From Idiomarina ramblicola (lineage in GTDB: Bacteria; Pseudomonadota; Gammaproteobacteria; Enterobacterales; Alteromonadaceae), in contig NZ_PIQC01000007.1 of the NCBI RefSeq assembly GCF_003987255.1, positions 62,001 to 126,000 of the forward strand: 64,000 bases of DNA, given 5' to 3'. The position numbers and the translations under genes were made by a program. Of the stretch, positions 16,710 through 25,288 are shown one piece after another; the stretch's first letter is position 1, and each line of letters begins with the position of its first letter. The notes under the pieces were generated by a model, which saw only the letters and a list, made by a program, of their open reading frames with translations, was not told the origin of the DNA and ran no database searches.

Positions 16710-18830
16710 ATGAGCTTTGATATGGACGAAGACATTCTGCAGGATTTTTTGATCGAGGCCGGAGAAATCCTCGAACAACTATCTGAACAGTTAGTTGAAC
16801 TGGAAAACGATCCAAACAACAAAGACCTGTTGAATGCTATTTTCCGTGGTTTCCATACCGTTAAAGGCGGCGCAGGCTTTCTGTCGCTAGGTGCCTTGGT
16901 TGATACCTGCCATGGTGCGGAGAATGTGTTCGACACGTTGCGTAATGGTCAACGCAGCGTCACTTCAGATTTGATGGATGTTATTCTGCAGTCGTTAGAT
17001 ACGATTAATGTTCAATTTGCGCAGGTGCGTGCTAAAGAAGAACCTGAAGCGGCATCGCCGGAATTACTGGAGTTGCTCCATAAACTCAGTCAGCCGGAAT
17101 CGGAAGATGAAGAACCGATAAAAGCGCCGGAACCAGAAGAAGAACCTGCACCAGAAGCTACGAACACCGGCAGCGAAGGTATTGATGAAATTCAGGATGA
17201 CGAGTTTGAAGCGTTACTGGATGAATTGCATGGTGAAGGCAAGGGACCTGGTAAGCAAGAAGAAAGCGAAGCAGCGGCGGATAAATCTGCGGAAAATGAT
17301 GACAGTGATGAAATAACTGATGACGAGTTTGAGTCATTACTGGATGAGTTGCATGGTAGTGGCAAAGCGCCTCAAAGTGCTGAAAAAACGCAAGAAAAGC
17401 AAAAAGAGCCTACGAAAGACGACGAAATTACGGATGACGAATTTGAGTCATTGCTGGATGAGTTGCACGGCAGTGGCAAAGCGCCAACGCCAAAAGATGA
17501 TAAGCCAGCCAATGAAACTCCGGTCAAGAAACCAGAGCCAAAACCTGAACCGAAGCCTAAGCCCAAGCCGAAGCCAGAACCTAAGGCAAAATCAGAGGAT
17601 AAACCTTCGGCAGCTAAAGCAGCTGATAAAAAAGCTGCTGCCCCGGCACCGGCAGCAGCCGAAACAACTGTCCGGGTTGATACTAAGCGCTTAGATGAAA
17701 TTATGAATATGGTCGGCGAGTTAGTTCTGGTTCGGAACCGTCTACTAAGCCTTAGTAATTCTGAAGAATCAGACAGTGATGAAATGGGTAAAGCCATTTC
17801 TAATCTGGATGTTGTTACTGGAGACTTGCAAGGCGCGGTGATGAAGACCCGCATGCAACCCATTAAGAAAGTCTTTGGACGATTCCCCCGGGTTGTGCGG
17901 GACTTAGCCCGCAGTTTGAAGAAAGAAATTAATCTTGAGATGTACGGTGAAGACACCGATTTGGACAAAAACCTGGTTGAAGCCCTTGCGGATCCTTTGG
18001 TGCACTTGGTTCGTAACTCGGTTGACCACGGTATTGAAATGCCGGATGTACGAGAGGCAAACGGTAAACCGCGTGCGGGAACCGTCACTTTATCGGCTTC
18101 TCAGGAAGGCGACCATATCATGTTGTCTATTAAAGACGATGGTGCGGGCATGGACGCAGAGAAGCTGAAAGGGATTGCTATCAGTAAAGGTATTCTGGAT
18201 ACCGATGCTGCTGCGCGCTTAAGCGATGAAGACGCTTATAACTTAATTTTTGCCGCAGGCTTCTCGACCAAAGAAGAAGTTTCGGATATTTCGGGTCGTG
18301 GTGTTGGCATGGATGTGGTGAAAACCAAAATTGCTCAACTTAACGGCAGCGTCAAAATTCAGTCTGAGTTAGGTAAAGGTACCGAGCTTCTGATAAAAGT
18401 ACCGTTAACTTTGGCGATACTGCCAACACTGATGGTTGCTGTAAGAGATCAGACATTCGCCTTACCACTGGCGGTTGTTAGCGAAATTATCGATCTGGAT
18501 ATGAAGCGGACTAATACCGTTGATGGCCAGTTGACCCTGATTGTACGTAACCGCGCCATTCCGCTGTTCTTCTTAGAGAAATGGCTGGTGCGTAATCCTG
18601 ATGGCTCGAGTCGCAAAGAACAAGGTCATGTGGTGGTTGTGCAAATAGGCAACCAACAAGTTGGTTTTGTGGTGAACGCACTTATTGGTCAGGAAGAAGT
18701 GGTTATAAAACCATTAGATAAGTTATTGCAGGGTACGCCGGGAATGGCCGGAGCAACTATTACCAGTGATGGCGGTATTGCTCTGATAGTGGACGTACCA
18801 AGCATGCTTAAGTATTACGCAAAACGATAA
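16710..18830 (+). CDS. cheA: Chemotaxis histidine kinase CheA
   Basis: CheA phosphorylates CheY and CheB in response to receptor state. The 706-residue protein has P1 with phospho-accepting H49 (FRGFHTVKGGAGF), a long disordered acidic and then Pro/Lys-rich linker (about 130-315), P3 dimerisation (VDTKRLDEIMNMVGELVLVRNR), P4 kinase with N box (LVHLVRNSVDHGIE), DDGAGMD and GRGVGMDVV, and P5, the CheW-like domain. No folded P2 domain is visible. The linker instead has three copies of DDEFE-LLDELHG (residues 163-175, 204-216, 242-254). In Vibrio, CheA binds ParP through a linker region called LID, and parP is present downstream. Confidence 0.97.
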   Translation: MSFDMDEDILQDFLIEAGEILEQLSEQLVELENDPNNKDLLNAIFRGFHTVKGGAGFLSLGALVDTCHGAENVFDTLRNGQRSVTSDLMDVILQSLDTINVQFAQVRAKEEPEAASPELLELLHKLSQPESEDEEPIKAPEPEEEPAPEATNTGSEGIDEIQDDEFEALLDELHGEGKGPGKQEESEAAADKSAENDDSDEITDDEFESLLDELHGSGKAPQSAEKTQEKQKEPTKDDEITDDEFESLLDELHGSGKAPTPKDDKPANETPVKKPEPKPEPKPKPKPKPEPKAKSEDKPSAAKAADKKAAAPAPAAAETTVRVDTKRLDEIMNMVGELVLVRNRLLSLSNSEESDSDEMGKAISNLDVVTGDLQGAVMKTRMQPIKKVFGRFPRVVRDLARSLKKEINLEMYGEDTDLDKNLVEALADPLVHLVRNSVDHGIEMPDVREANGKPRAGTVTLSASQEGDHIMLSIKDDGAGMDAEKLKGIAISKGILDTDAAARLSDEDAYNLIFAAGFSTKEEVSDISGRGVGMDVVKTKIAQLNGSVKIQSELGKGTELLIKVPLTLAILPTLMVAVRDQTFALPLAVVSEIIDLDMKRTNTVDGQLTLIVRNRAIPLFFLEKWLVRNPDGSSRKEQGHVVVVQIGNQQVGFVVNALIGQEEVVIKPLDKLLQGTPGMAGATITSDGGIALIVDVPSMLKYYAKR
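17196..17471 (+). repeat. Three protein-level repeats (DDEFE-LLDELHG) in the CheA linker
   Basis: The motif DDEFEALLDELHG-EGKGP occurs at 17196, and DDEFESLLDELHG-SGKAP at 17319 and 17433, spaced 41 and 38 codons. The DNA copies differ at many third positions, so the motif is kept by selection on the protein rather than by recent copying. Between copies the sequence is charged and low in complexity. This is consistent with short helical docking motifs on a flexible tether. Confidence 0.9.
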
Positions 18831-18845
18831 CGGGACAAACCGTTC

Positions 18846-20006
18846 ATGACTGTAAAAGTTCTCGTGGTAGATGACTCGGCGTTTTTCCGACGTCGGGTTA
18901 CTGAGATTTTAGAAGACAATGCCAACATTAAAGTGATTGGTAGTGCTAATAATGGTGAAGAGGCTGTCGCACAAAGTCGCGCCTTGAAACCGGATGTGAT
19001 TACCATGGACATCGAAATGCCGGTAATGAACGGCATTGACGCTGTTAAAGCGATAATGAGCAGTAACCCTTGTCCCATTTTGATGTTTAGCTCGCTGACT
19101 CACGAAGGCGCAACAGCGACGCTGAATGCGCTGGAAGCCGGTGCAGCTGACTTTCTCCCGAAGAAATTTGAAGATATCGCGCGCAACCGTGACGAAGCGG
19201 TGAAAACGCTGCAAGACCGCGTGTTGGCCATTGCTCGTCAGTCCGTTAGCCGCACGCCCACGCGGCCTTCACCAGCACCTGCAATAAAGAAGCCAACAGA
19301 ACGTCAGGGTGAGCCAACGACAGCGCTTGAGCGTATTCGTCAGCGCAACCAGGAATTACAAAGTCAGCGTGAAAGTGATGCGCGCACCGCTCGGTCTGTT
19401 GGTTCAATAACGATTAACCGGGCATATCAAATTTTGGCAATAGGTACCTCAACGGGCGGCCCTGTGGCTCTGCAAAAAATACTGACTCAGCTACCAGCGA
19501 ATTTCCCCTACCCTATTGTTATGGTTCAGCATATGCCGGCAGCATTCACTAAAGCTTTTGCGCAGCGTCTGAATGGCTTGTGTCAGGTGAATGTGAAAGA
19601 AGCAGAAGACGGAGATGTACTCAGAGCTGGCACAGCGTATTTAGCGCCAGGCGGGAAGCAGTTAATGGTAGAAGGACGGTCCGGTAGTGCACGATTACGG
19701 GTAAAAGATGATGTCAGTGGACGCATTACTTATAAGCCCAGTGTCGATTTAACGTTTGCCAGTATATCAAAATCCTATATGGGAAAAGTCCTTGGTGTCA
19801 TTTTAACTGGTATGGGGGCTGATGGCCGTGACGGAGCGCGTATGCTCAAGGAGCAAGGCGCAACAATTTGGGCTCAGGATCAGGCCAGTTGTGTCGTCTA
19901 TGGTATGCCGCAAGCTGTGACTCAGGCCGGAATTTCAACCCGCAGTATCAGCCTTGACACAATGGCTAAGGCGATTATGAAAGAAGTCGGTTACAGCGGC
20001 TTGTAA
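18846..20006 (+). CDS. cheB: Chemotaxis methylesterase/deamidase CheB
   Basis: CheB removes methyl groups from receptor glutamates (adaptation) and deamidates glutamines. The 386-residue protein has an N-terminal receiver (D9, D10 and phosphorylation site D55 in [13 protein letters not shown]), a longer than average linker rich in Arg, Gln and Pro (about 130-185), and the catalytic domain with the Ser-His-Asp triad in [20 protein letters not shown] and [10 protein letters not shown]. It starts 15 bases after cheA. No cheR is present in the window, so the methyltransferase must be encoded elsewhere. Confidence 0.97.
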   Translation: MTVKVLVVDDSAFFRRRVTEILEDNANIKVIGSANNGEEAVAQSRALKPDVITMDIEMPVMNGIDAVKAIMSSNPCPILMFSSLTHEGATATLNALEAGAADFLPKKFEDIARNRDEAVKTLQDRVLAIARQSVSRTPTRPSPAPAIKKPTERQGEPTTALERIRQRNQELQSQRESDARTARSVGSITINRAYQILAIGTSTGGPVALQKILTQLPANFPYPIVMVQHMPAAFTKAFAQRLNGLCQVNVKEAEDGDVLRAGTAYLAPGGKQLMVEGRSGSARLRVKDDVSGRITYKPSVDLTFASISKSYMGKVLGVILTGMGADGRDGARMLKEQGATIWAQDQASCVVYGMPQAVTQAGISTRSISLDTMAKAIMKEVGYSGL

Positions 20007-20018
20007 CAGGATGAGTGA

Positions 20019-20795
20019 ATGATCGTATGGACGGTAGCTAATCAAAAGGGTGGGGTCGGTAAGACCACCACAACCGTAGCTCTGGCCGGCCTTCTGGCTG
20101 AACAGGGTAAGCGGGTGCTTTGTATTGATACCGATCCCCATGCCTCATTGACTTATTATTTTGGTATTGACTCTGAAGAACTGGAATCCAGTGCGTTTGA
20201 AGTCTTTAGTGCCGGTAAAGCAGTCACTGCTGACATAATGCGACGCAGCATTCTGCCAACCGAGTTTAAGAATCTGAGTGTTATGCCTGCCACCATGGCT
20301 CTGGCAACGTTGGATCGTAAATTAGGGACGCAGGATGGTATGGGTTTGGTGCTAAAGCGTGGCCTGGCAATGGTGGCCGATGACTTCGACTACGTATTGA
20401 TTGATGTTCCACCTGTGCTGGGGGTTCTTATGGTGAATGCACTCGCTTGCTGTCAGCGAGTACTGATTCCGGTTCAGACGGAGTTTCTGGCACTTAAGGG
20501 TCTGGATCGCATGATGCGGACATTGACACTTATTCATAAATCGCGTGGTGAAAATTACGCTTATACGATCATACCAACGCTTTATGACAAACGAACCAAC
20601 GCTTCTTTGCAAACCTATAAAAAGCTCATTGCTCGTTATGGGCGTTCAGTGTGGAATGGCATGATTCCGATAGATACCAAATTTCGGGATGCGTCTAATG
20701 AGCAACAGCCACCTAGCGTTTACGCGGCGAAGTCGCGTGGCGTATTGGCTTACCAATCATTACTGACCAATTTACAGCAGTTGGCAGCAGGTTGA
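20019..20795 (+). CDS. parC: ParA-like ATPase ParC, polar placement of chemotaxis arrays
   Basis: A 258-residue ParA/Soj-family ATPase with the deviant Walker A NQKGGVGKTTT at residues 8-18 and Walker B-like DYVLIDVPPVLG. Its place between cheB and the ParP-like gene is that of Vibrio ParC, which sets chemotaxis arrays at the cell pole and passes them on at division. Chromosomal ParA is less likely because no parB or parS follows. The gene overlaps the first bases of the next frame, so coupling is likely. Confidence 0.88.
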   Translation: MIVWTVANQKGGVGKTTTTVALAGLLAEQGKRVLCIDTDPHASLTYYFGIDSEELESSAFEVFSAGKAVTADIMRRSILPTEFKNLSVMPATMALATLDRKLGTQDGMGLVLKRGLAMVADDFDYVLIDVPPVLGVLMVNALACCQRVLIPVQTEFLALKGLDRMMRTLTLIHKSRGENYAYTIIPTLYDKRTNASLQTYKKLIARYGRSVWNGMIPIDTKFRDASNEQQPPSVYAAKSRGVLAYQSLLTNLQQLAAG

Positions 20796-20797
20796 TT

Positions 20798-21643
20798 ATG
20801 AACATTAAACGTGACCACAGTGAAGCCGCCATGGCAGAGTACCTCGATGCGTTATTGCTCGAGGAGGAAACGGTTGAGTTTGATAATGAACCGGTTAAGC
20901 GGTTGCTCGAACAAGCGGCTCCGAAAATTCAAGCGGTAGCTCAGGAAGAGAGAGTAAGTTTAAACCGTGAACAGGATTTATTACCTTTAGTTTCTGTAAA
21001 AGCGGACGATAGCTATAAAGAGCCGGACGTTGAAACCGTTCAGAAAACGGAAACAGAAATAGACAGCTTAGAAGTTGAAGAAGTCGAAGCTGACATCGCA
21101 GAAGAGACCGAAACGGTAAGGCAAGCGACAACGTCGGAACAAGTTGAAGTGCCCGAAGAGTCCTTGCCAGATGCTATGTCTGAGTACATGGAGCATGACT
21201 TCCAGGCGTTGTTTTTTAAGGTGGCAGGATTAACACTGGCGGTACCATTAAAAAGCCTGGGTGGTATTCATCAACTGGGTAAGATCAGTCCCTTAATGGG
21301 AAAACCTAAATGGTTTCGCGGTATTATGACTGAGCGGGATAATAAACTTCAGGTGGTTGATACCGCACGTTGGGTCATGCCGGAAAAGTGTACACCAGAG
21401 CTGGAAGAGAGCCTGGACTATCAGTATTTGATAACACTGAATGACAGTCCCTGGGGATTGTTGTGTGAAGAACTGGTGACCAGCGAACCACTGCAGCCAC
21501 AATCGATTCAGTGGCGTAAAGAGACGAATAATAAGCGACCCTGGCTTGCCGGGGTTGTCCGTGACAGAATGTGTGCATTGCTCGATGTTAACGCATTGAT
21601 TACACTTCTGGATAAAGGTCTGGGACATATCCAGCAGGATTAA
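20798..21643 (+). CDS. parP: ParP-like CheW-domain protein (array integration)
   Basis: A 281-residue protein with a long acidic, low-complexity N-terminal half (about 1-130) and a C-terminal CheW-like domain (about 135-275: FQALFFKVAGLTLAVPLKSL, then RGIMTERDNKLQVVDTARWV). This is the build of Vibrio ParP: the N-terminus binds ParC and the C-terminal AIF domain binds CheA and receptor tips. I start at ATG 20798, with AGG six bases upstream, rather than TTG 20792. The place between parC and cheW supports the name. Confidence 0.85.
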   Translation: MNIKRDHSEAAMAEYLDALLLEEETVEFDNEPVKRLLEQAAPKIQAVAQEERVSLNREQDLLPLVSVKADDSYKEPDVETVQKTETEIDSLEVEEVEADIAEETETVRQATTSEQVEVPEESLPDAMSEYMEHDFQALFFKVAGLTLAVPLKSLGGIHQLGKISPLMGKPKWFRGIMTERDNKLQVVDTARWVMPEKCTPELEESLDYQYLITLNDSPWGLLCEELVTSEPLQPQSIQWRKETNNKRPWLAGVVRDRMCALLDVNALITLLDKGLGHIQQD

Positions 21644-21664
21644 TAACGCATGGCGGAGTAATAC

Positions 21665-22168
21665 ATGAGTAAAGACAATCGCGCTATCAAGAATGAAACT
21701 GACGTTGATAGTAATGACGAAGTTCTGCAGTGGGTCACTTTCCAACTGGAACAGGAAACTTACGGTATCAATGTAATGCAGGTTCAGGAAGTTTTGCGTT
21801 ACAGTGAAATTGCTCCAGTACCGGGTGCACCGAGTTATGTTTTAGGTATTATTAACTTGCGCGGTAACGTTGTGACGGTTATTGACACTCGCCTGCGTTT
21901 TGGTTTGCAGACAACAGAAGTGACAGATAACTCTCGTATCGTGATCATCGAGTCTGAACAGCAGGTGATTGGAATACTTGTTGATAGCGTCGCTGAGGTT
22001 GTCTATCTGAAAACCTCAGAAATTGACAGTGCGCCAAACGTAGGCACTGACGAAAGCGCGCGCTTTATTCAGGGGGTCAGTAACCGCGATGACGAGCTGC
22101 TTATTTTAGTCGACCTGGATAAGATGCTGACCGATGAAGAGTGGGATGAAATTTCCCGCCTGGGTTAA
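21665..22168 (+). CDS. cheW: Chemotaxis coupling protein CheW
   Basis: CheW links receptors to CheA in the array. The 167-residue protein has the normal build: a short polar N-terminus, then QWVTFQLEQETYGINVMQVQ, EIAPVPGAPSYVLGIINLRG, VVTVIDTRLRFGL, and IIESEQQVIGILVDSVAEV. GGAG lies seven bases before the ATG. It ends directly at the next gene without a spacer. Being a full, linkerless CheW next to ParP, it is the likely core array adaptor. Confidence 0.96.
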   Translation: MSKDNRAIKNETDVDSNDEVLQWVTFQLEQETYGINVMQVQEVLRYSEIAPVPGAPSYVLGIINLRGNVVTVIDTRLRFGLQTTEVTDNSRIVIIESEQQVIGILVDSVAEVVYLKTSEIDSAPNVGTDESARFIQGVSNRDDELLILVDLDKMLTDEEWDEISRLG

Positions 22169-22618
22169 ATGATGACGAATTGGTTATTTGTTATTTCGGC
22201 GCTGGCTCTTGGGCTGGCGCTTATTGCTTTAGTGGCGGTGGTTATCACTTCACGGCGACAGGCTGAGCTGATTGAACGCCAACAGCAACGTTTGCTTATG
22301 CTGACGGAAACCGCCAGTGAAGTTTTGTCGCTACGAGATCAGTTCAAACAGCAGCCTGACCCCTCATCTAAAGTCGATTATGCCCAGCAGCAAGTTGTTG
22401 CTCAGCTACAACAGCAGGTCGCCCAATTAAACGATGAGCAACAACAGTTGCAGCAGAAACTGCAGGAAGTGTCTGAGCAGGACCCTGGCAGTAAATTGTA
22501 CCAACGAGCAGCTAAATTGGTTGCCAGTGGCGCTAGTGTAGAAGAACTCATGCAAGAGTGCGACTTACCGCAGGCTGAAGCGGAACTGCTTATTTCGTTA
22601 CATAAAAAGGGCGCTTAG
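22169..22618 (+). CDS. DUF2802 protein, single membrane anchor and coiled coil
   Basis: A 149-residue protein beginning directly after the cheW stop. One membrane segment (about residues 4-26) is followed by a Gln-rich coiled coil (about 30-110) and a short C-terminal helical part (VASGASVEELMQECDLPQAE) that looks like a small helix-turn-helix and fits the DUF2802 family found at the end of polar flagellar/chemotaxis operons. Function not known to me. The anchor-coil-helix layout and operon-end position recall SwrB of Bacillus, but that is only an analogy. Confidence 0.75.
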   Translation: MMTNWLFVISALALGLALIALVAVVITSRRQAELIERQQQRLLMLTETASEVLSLRDQFKQQPDPSSKVDYAQQQVVAQLQQQVAQLNDEQQQLQQKLQEVSEQDPGSKLYQRAAKLVASGASVEELMQECDLPQAEAELLISLHKKGA

Positions 22619-22625
22619 CCACTTC

Positions 22626-22907
22626 TTAACCTTCTTCCCATTGTCTTGGAAACTTGCCATCCAGTAAGTACGCGAAAGCGATAATCTCAGCGATAATAAT
22701 GTAAAGCTCTCTTGGAATTTCATCGCCAACATTCAGTTTTGCCAGTGAATCCGACAATAAAGGATCTTCGTGCACTAACACGCCGTACTCTTTGGCGACC
22801 GCGATAATCTCTTCAGCAAGCTCATCAAACCCCCGGGCGATAACTTTTGGTGCATTGAAACCGTCGTAAGACAGACCGATAGCTTGCTTTTCCTTTTTAT
22901 CACTCAT
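22626..22907 (-). CDS. FlhB C-domain-like protein (FhlB)
   Basis: A 93-residue soluble protein resembling only the cytoplasmic, substrate-switching domain of FlhB: APKVIARGFDELAEEIIAVA, then a GVLVHEDPLLSDSLAKL segment and GDEIPRELYIIIAEIIAFAY. The membrane half and the NPTH autocleavage site of true FlhB are absent. Such FlhB-C-like proteins are known in several bacteria beside FliK-like genes. The start overlaps the stop of the upstream FliK-like gene by four bases, so the two are translated together. It converges with the DUF2802 gene with only seven bases between them. Confidence 0.85.
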   Translation of the reverse strand: MSDKKEKQAIGLSYDGFNAPKVIARGFDELAEEIIAVAKEYGVLVHEDPLLSDSLAKLNVGDEIPRELYIIIAEIIAFAYLLDGKFPRQWEEG

Positions 22908-24553
22908 ACTGTCACCCGAATGATACCGCTGTGTTGTTGTGCCAGATTATCCGGAATTTTCCCCTGCTGCACTCTCAGTTTAACGCCGTTAACCTCTAAT
23001 TCCTCCAGTCTTTTTTCCAGTTTTTCTACGTTGCTCTCGACAACCTTCTGTGCCGCTTTTGTTTCTGTGTAGAAGTCAATTGACGAGCCGTGTGGATGAT
23101 AGCGTCCTTTGACCAGCAGCGGACCCGTGCTGTCCAGCTCAAACCGCAAAGTAAACAACCATAAGGTCCGGCCATTGTTCTCTTTATTACTGTTGTCCTC
23201 TTCCCTACGAATAAGAAGCTCGTGCTGTTGAGGCTTTTGAGAGTCAGCAGGTAACAGTATGTAATATTCCGGCTGTTGAGGTGCAGAATCTTGCAATCTG
23301 GCCTGACTATTCTGGGCTGAATTAAGCATACCGGTAAAAAGTTGTAATAGCCGCTGTAACTGCTGCTGAGGTAACTGTTGTAACAAAGCGTTTATTCTTT
23401 CCCTGACCTCGCCTGAATTTTCAGGCGCCGGATTGAGTACTTGCTGGATCAGCGCCTGAGTAAACTGAGTAGGTAACGTTCTGGGTGCAGATTGACTGGT
23501 TGTTGTTTCGGGCTTCTGCATGGCCAGACCTAATAAGGTCATTAGCATTTGCCCCAGCCCTCCCATTTGCTGGCTCGGTTGTGCACTGACAGGGCGTGCC
23601 GCAAACCAGTCACTGACCCAGCTTTGCAACGCTTGTGGGCGTTGCATAGATTCAGCTGCGGGCATCTGTTGCAATACCTTAATTAACAGTTGTTGCAGGG
23701 CTTTAGGCGGAGATTGCATCGCCTCCCGGGCGGCATCAGCAGATAATCGATTTGGTGCTTGCTGGGCTCCTTCAACGGGGGCGGTTGAAGAGGGTTTTGG
23801 TTTGATGTTTTCAGGAATGAAATTTTGTAGTACTTGTTGAAATTGCTTCGGTGTTATTTGCTGAGCCTGCTTTATTGCCAGCCCACTAGCCACTGGAGTC
23901 GACAGTTTCTGCGCTGGTTGAGCGGGAGTATTCGTTTGAGAAATTGGTTGTGCATTGAGTTTCGTCGCGTTTGCCAAAGGTGTTGATGATTGTGAAGACG
24001 GTAAAGGTGGCGACGGCACGGTTGCAACTCGTCCCTGTTCAACAAAGGCTTTAACCAGCTTCGCTGGCAACTGAGTTAATGGCACCTCTGCCACCGCAAC
24101 AGGTTTTGCATTGCCTGCGTTAAGACTTAATTGTACAACCGGCAGTTTCGGATCCGGCAGGCTAACCGTTAGTTGCAGTTTGGCGGGGGCAGCCAACTGA
24201 GGCTGCATATTTTTGGGTGGATTAGGCCACTGCCAGTTATTTCCCTGAATACGTGGTGGTTGCTGACCTTTAGCCGGCTCGTAAGTTATCGGTAAACTGA
24301 TTTGAACCAATAGCTTTGAGAGTAATTTTGCGGTGTTTGGTTGAATAGTAGGTGTACTACTTCCAGGCGTCGGGTTTATCTGGTTTGGTTGGCTTATCTG
24401 GGGGGACCCGGTTGATAAACTACTAGCACTAGAAGTGTTAGTTGTACTCGTAAAAATTCGCATCAGGCTGGATAATTGCTGCTGTTCGGCGCGAGCTAAG
24501 GTTCGTTCCGGAGACGCCATCATTTGTTGTAATAGTTGCTTAATATCAGCCAT
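22904..24553 (-). CDS. FliK-like hook-length control protein
   Basis: A 549-residue Gln/Pro/Ser/Thr-rich protein. The first 400 residues are low in complexity, as expected for a secreted molecular ruler. The end has the Flg_hook-type domain: LWLFTLRFELDSTGPLLVKG, then VKGRYHPHGSSIDFY and VEKLEKRLEELEVNGVKLRV. It pairs with the FlhB-C-like gene. The main fliK of polar flagellates normally lies in the fliE-fliR cluster, outside this window, so this may be a second, specialised FliK. No activity can be shown from sequence. Confidence 0.75.
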   Translation of the reverse strand: MADIKQLLQQMMASPERTLARAEQQQLSSLMRIFTSTTNTSSASSLSTGSPQISQPNQINPTPGSSTPTIQPNTAKLLSKLLVQISLPITYEPAKGQQPPRIQGNNWQWPNPPKNMQPQLAAPAKLQLTVSLPDPKLPVVQLSLNAGNAKPVAVAEVPLTQLPAKLVKAFVEQGRVATVPSPPLPSSQSSTPLANATKLNAQPISQTNTPAQPAQKLSTPVASGLAIKQAQQITPKQFQQVLQNFIPENIKPKPSSTAPVEGAQQAPNRLSADAAREAMQSPPKALQQLLIKVLQQMPAAESMQRPQALQSWVSDWFAARPVSAQPSQQMGGLGQMLMTLLGLAMQKPETTTSQSAPRTLPTQFTQALIQQVLNPAPENSGEVRERINALLQQLPQQQLQRLLQLFTGMLNSAQNSQARLQDSAPQQPEYYILLPADSQKPQQHELLIRREEDNSNKENNGRTLWLFTLRFELDSTGPLLVKGRYHPHGSSIDFYTETKAAQKVVESNVEKLEKRLEELEVNGVKLRVQQGKIPDNLAQQHSGIIRVTV

Positions 24554-24572
24554 GCGCTTTACCTAATTTTTA

Positions 24573-24581
24573 TGGTAGAAT
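24573..24581 (+). promoter_or_regulatory. Possible extended -10 promoter of the ccm operon
   Basis: TGGTAGAAT fits an extended -10 box (TGn followed by TAGAAT, five of six to TATAAT). No clear -35 is seen. A start near 24588 would leave about 44 bases before ccmA. The 78-base gap also has to hold the promoter of the divergent FliK-like gene. Confidence 0.4.
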
Positions 24582-24631
24582 CTTGGGCATTTGCGTCAGC
24601 TTACCAGTAAGGTTTCGGTTGTAAAATCCGC

Positions 24632-25288
24632 ATGACACAAGTTACTTCCACCAATAGCTCACTATTGCACGCAGAGCAGCTAAGCTCAATCCGTGGTGGG
24701 CGAGTATTGTTTGAAAACCTCAACTTTTCGGTAAGTGTCGGCCAGCTGTGGCAAGTCAGTGGACCTAATGGTGCCGGTAAGTCATCATTATTAAGAATTT
24801 TAACGGGGTTGCTAGAACCTTCCAGCGGAGCTGTCTATTTTAATGGCCAGCCGCGGAATCAAAATTGGTCAGAGTTTTGTCAGCAGTTGCTGTTTATTGG
24901 ACATAAAGCGGCAGTGAAGGGCGAATTAAGTGCGCTGGAGAACTTTCACTGGCAACAGCAATTATCCTCTGTCAAAAACGTAGATGCCTGGGAACTGCTG
25001 GAAAAGCTGGGGTTACTGGGATTAGAAGATGAGCTAACGGCGAGATTGTCTGCCGGACAGCAGCGCCGGGTTGCATTAACCCGGTTGTGGGCGACGAAAG
25101 CGTCACTTTGGATTCTGGATGAACCTTTCACGGCTCTCGATGTTCAGGGCATTGCCCTGTTACAGCAGCGCTTGGTTGAACATTTACGCGCTGGCGGAAC
25201 CATCATTTTCACTTCGCATCAGTCACTGACGTTGTCAGATTTAACCCCTGAAAAGCTCATTTTAGAATATCAGGGAGAGTCGTTATGA
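24632..25288 (+). CDS. ccmA: Heme exporter ATP-binding protein CcmA
   Basis: ATPase of the CcmAB(CD) complex of cytochrome c maturation system I; it drives release of holo-CcmE from CcmC. The 218-residue ABC protein has Walker A GPNGAGKSS, signature LSAGQQRRVALTRL, Walker B LWILDEPFTALD and switch His in FTSHQ. The last four bases overlap ccmB. It opens an operon of nine ccm genes, so the cell makes c-type cytochromes by system I. Confidence 0.96.
   Translation: MTQVTSTNSSLLHAEQLSSIRGGRVLFENLNFSVSVGQLWQVSGPNGAGKSSLLRILTGLLEPSSGAVYFNGQPRNQNWSEFCQQLLFIGHKAAVKGELSALENFHWQQQLSSVKNVDAWELLEKLGLLGLEDELTARLSAGQQRRVALTRLWATKASLWILDEPFTALDVQGIALLQQRLVEHLRAGGTIIFTSHQSLTLSDLTPEKLILEYQGESL

Noticed and set aside
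20019-20795. Chromosome partition parA
   Set aside because: No parB or parS follows; the place between cheB and a CheW-domain protein fits chemotaxis ParC.
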